This document shows, piece by piece, positions 61,845-64,000 of a stretch of 64,000 bases of DNA (its first letter is position 1; the number at the start of each line of letters is the position of its first letter). Origin of the DNA: Chitinophagaceae bacterium. Its GTDB lineage: Bacteria > Bacteroidota > Bacteroidia > Chitinophagales > Chitinophagaceae. The translations under genes and the position numbers were made by a program. The DNA lies in the NCBI GenBank assembly GCA_016720745.1, contig JADKKA010000018.1, positions 620,001 to 684,000 of the forward strand, written 5' to 3'. The notes beneath the pieces are model-generated. The model searched no databases. It worked only from the letters and a program-made list of their open reading frames with translations, and was not told where the DNA came from.

Positions 61845-62304
61845 CTATTGAATTATGGGCAATGTGGTTCCGTATTTTTTAAAGTTTGCTAACTGAAGCC
61901 TGTTGGCTGTATAAGGCAATTTAACTGGATGTCCATTTTGTAAAAATAGCTCTGAACGTTCAATGACTGTGTCTGGACTTGTCCAATCTAAAAACTCCAT
62001 AGAGGATTTAAGTAACTGTTCAGCGTGCAAAAAAGTTAACTGGCTTTAAATAGGATTTTGAGTTAGGTCTTTTTGTCGACTTCTTTTCCAAACAATATAA
62101 AATGAAGACCTCTCGAATAAAACCTTCATAGCTTCTAAAGCCGTTGAAAAATATAGATTCCACAAGAAGTTCTAGTTGGGAACGTGTTAATTGCCCAGCA
62201 GTAAATTTTCTCTGGTTGTCAAAATCAAATCTTTTCAGTCGGGTTAATTCTTGTGTGAACCAGTTTACTGATGCGCTTATTTTGACACGATTTTTTACCG
62301 GCAT
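61845..62304 (-). pseudogene. MAE_28990/HEPN-like nuclease partner of DUF262, frameshifted and truncated
   Basis: From ATG 62304 the frame gives 'MPVKNRVKISASVNWFTQEL' and 'LELLVESIFFNGFRSYEGF', then 'KPVNF'. At a T6 run near 62035 the frame shifts and continues 'HAEQLLKSSMEFLDWTSPD' and 'LPYTANRLQLANFKKYG', ending at 61845. This matches my memory of MAE_28990/MAE_18760-like HEPN proteins that follow DUF262 genes. Full-length members continue into an Arg-x(4-6)-His catalytic motif after 'LKK', which is missing here, so the nuclease part looks lost. It lies 8 bp after the DUF262 gene. Confidence 0.6.
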
Positions 62305-62312
62305 GATTTGGA

Positions 62313-63372
62313 TTAGATTGCTGAGGCAATATGTTTCGTTAATAAATTGCCACGCAAAATTCTTGCTGCGGCATCAGTGGTTCCCCTTCTTGAAGCGTTT
62401 ATAAAATCTTTGAAATCCTGAGGTTGATTTGGTGAGTTTATGTTTTCTGAAACTTCATCAAACTTGGCACTAAAATTATCAAGTGCAACACGTGCCTTCC
62501 CCAATGATTTCGCCGTTAAAGATTTAGTTGATTTTCTAAGTCCACTTACCCCATATACGATATTGGCAACTGCTGTAAATAAGGAATAAAAAATATGTAT
62601 TCTTGCAAAGTTTGTATTTTTTATTTCAGCGGCAGGGTATATTGTTCCGATATATGACATTACTTTGTCGAACTTCTTTTCGATGTCTTCTAAATTGCCT
62701 GCATCATCTTCATACTTTTTGTAAAAAGACTCAATTCCCTTATTCGATTGCACTTTATCAAGCAGTGAAACAAACAAGTCAGCGCATAGCTCTGCTTCTG
62801 CCATTCTTGTTACTTTGGCTTTCGTCAATATCCCTGATTCAATAAAATAGTTCACATATCGATAGCCAATTGTATAAACTGATTGTTTAAAGAATCCAAG
62901 ATATCTTGCATTAAATAATTCTTGCGGGAGTTAGTTTGACTGTATATGAATTAAGTCGAGCAAAAATGTCTAAAATCTCATTGTATGGAATATCAAAAAG
63001 AAGGTCTATTCCTAGTTCGTATTTAAGAAAGTCCTTGTCAAGATTATTTGGAAGATTGGCAAAGTTGTAAGCAGATAACTCTTTATTATGTGCTTTAGAA
63101 ATTTTAAAGTCCCCGTTATAGTAACTTAAGATAGCTCTCAATCTTTGTTGGCCATCGACAACAACTCTTACAATTTTTGCACCCTCAAGTTTTTGAGTTA
63201 TTAATATCTTGGGCATTGGCTTTCCACGTAAGACTGTGTCAATTAAATAAGATTTTGCCTTGTCAGACCATACGGAACGTCTTTGGAAATCAGGAGATAT
63301 TTCCAAAAGACCATTACTGTCCCACTCAACAATGTCCGCAATGCTATAAGTTCTGGTATCAAAATTTTTCAT
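62313..63372 (-). pseudogene. DUF262 (ParB-like/GmrS-type) protein, one frameshift
   Basis: From ATG 63372 the protein begins 'MKNFDTRTYSIADIVEW'. The DUF262 motifs are present: 'ISPDFQRRSVWSDKAKSYLI', 'VVVDGQQRLRAILSYYNGDF' and 'IFARLNSYTVKL'. Immediately after 'SYTVKLT' near 62935 the frame breaks, and the next frame continues 'PQELFNARYLGFFKQSVY' and on to 'ILRGNLLTKHIASAI' ending at 62313, about 350 residues in all. DUF262 is the nucleotidase-like half of GmrSD-type restriction systems and of DUF262-HEPN modules. The HEPN-like gene follows in the same direction. A single-base difference would restore the protein. Confidence 0.7.
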
Positions 63373-63423
63373 TTCTGTGAATTTATCTATTTGAAGAACG
63401 AGTGTCTGTAAAATTGCAGCCAT

Positions 63424-63708
63424 CGTAAGGGCAACTTGCCGATGTTGCCCTCTAATTTAAGAAATCTTGTCCTTTAGTGATCTGGCAATATTGGCAAGTT
63501 GCTAGTTGTACGCAGTTTGAATTGCAGGAGATGAATCTCAAACAGTTATCCCATTCTACGCCGCCATTTTGCAAACGAGCAGGGCTTGGAGCTGGCCACC
63601 ATAAATTTAGGAAAACTTACCGTGCAGACCTACAACATTTCTTTAGCTGTTTAAGGCCGAGCTACTACGCAGACGGCTTGCGCCAAACCCGATGTTGTGC
63701 GTTCGAAA
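63424..63708. other. Gap with hairpin and possible dispersed repeat
   Basis: Starts with GGGCAACTTGCCGATGTTGCCC, a 7-bp stem with 8-base loop, which could be a terminator for the trypsin-like gene or an element end. Further right it contains GGCTTGCGCCAAACCCGATG followed by TTGTGCGTTCG, a pattern I associate with dispersed intergenic repeats of Bacteroidota. No gene is apparent. Confidence 0.4.
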
Positions 63709-64000
63709 CTATTTTAGAATGTCGAACAAGTAGAATGATGGTGTAACTGCTGCAAAGTTTTCCGCCTGTATCGTCTGAAATTGTTCCGTGGACAATGGCG
63801 CACATTTTTGTCTTATTTCCCGATATTTTCATATAGCCTTGATCATATATTGCAAGATCGTATACCGGACCACCACTGTATCCCCCCAACACTTGGGTTT
63901 TCAAGAATTTGAAAAGTTTGAAGGGTATTGGTGTCAGCACGGGCCAATGTTATATATCCACTAGAAGGAAATGTTCTAAAAGTTAATGGGGAAAAATACT
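63709..64000 (-). pseudogene. Trypsin-like serine protease domain, cut by the window edge and frameshifted
   Basis: Entering from the window edge the minus strand reads 'FPSSGYITLARADTNTLQTF' and 'QILENPSV', then shifts frame at a G6 run near 63890 into 'LGGYSGGPVYDLAIYDQGYM' with the serine-protease nucleophile motif GxSGGP, and 'KTKMCAIVHGTISDD'. A second shift near 63757 restores the natural end 'AAVTPSFYLFDILK' with stop at 63709. The His and Asp of the triad would lie beyond the window. The protein is likely a trypsin-like peptidase, of the kind found in defence and stress modules near DUF262 genes. Confidence 0.55.

Overview
The window reads as chromosomal DNA from a Bacteroidota bacterium, probably of the Chitinophagaceae type. 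The grounds are the mix of glycoside hydrolase families, moderate GC, frequent TTG starts, weak Shine-Dalgarno sites and very tight gene spacing; the family-level assignment is an inference. No rRNA, tRNA, insertion sequence or CRISPR array was seen.

Bases 1-51.6 kb form one long, purely plus-strand locus for a complex plant pectin, most likely rhamnogalacturonan II (RG-II). Secreted or lipoprotein enzymes include a GH140-type apiosidase, GH43-like and sialidase-like beta-propellers, an (alpha/alpha)6 enzyme resembling GH142, two GH2 enzymes, two GH78 rhamnosidases (one fused to a sialidase-like domain), a beta-helix enzyme fused to a mutarotase-like domain, GH127, GH105, a frameshifted GH106 and a GH95-like protein. 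Many of these families are those known from RG-II breakdown in Bacteroides. No SusC/SusD pair and no regulator lies in the window. Uptake is represented by one FucP-type, three SSS-type and one BASS-type transporter.

Two acid-sugar catabolic blocks are embedded among the hydrolases. Block 1 (15.9-21.1 kb) has two DapA/NanA-type aldolases, an iron-type alcohol dehydrogenase, a PdxA homologue and a DUF1537 kinase. It would fit breakdown of the RG-II sugar Dha: retro-aldol cleavage, reduction to D-threonate, phosphorylation, and oxidation with decarboxylation to DHAP. Block 2 (34.5-39.0 kb) has a RuBisCO-like protein with most active-site residues intact, a second DUF1537 kinase, an Asp/Glu-racemase-type protein and a BASS transporter. 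It would fit D-apiose (or aceric acid) breakdown, with apiose supplied by the GH140 enzyme. An enolase-superfamily acid-sugar dehydratase and a Gfo/Idh/MocA oxidoreductase complete the intracellular set. These pathway readings are inferences from gene content.

Bases 51.6-64 kb are different: minus-strand accessory genes separated by repeats. They include an M1-like peptidase, a class-C beta-lactamase-fold hydrolase, a C45 acyltransferase, a VOC protein, an HEFSH-motif secreted protein, a DUF262 plus HEPN-like pair and a trypsin-like protein. Most carry frameshifts, largely at homopolymer runs, which may be decay or consensus errors. Two families of imperfect repeats sit here, and their right ends repeatedly abut the stop codons of the minus-strand genes.
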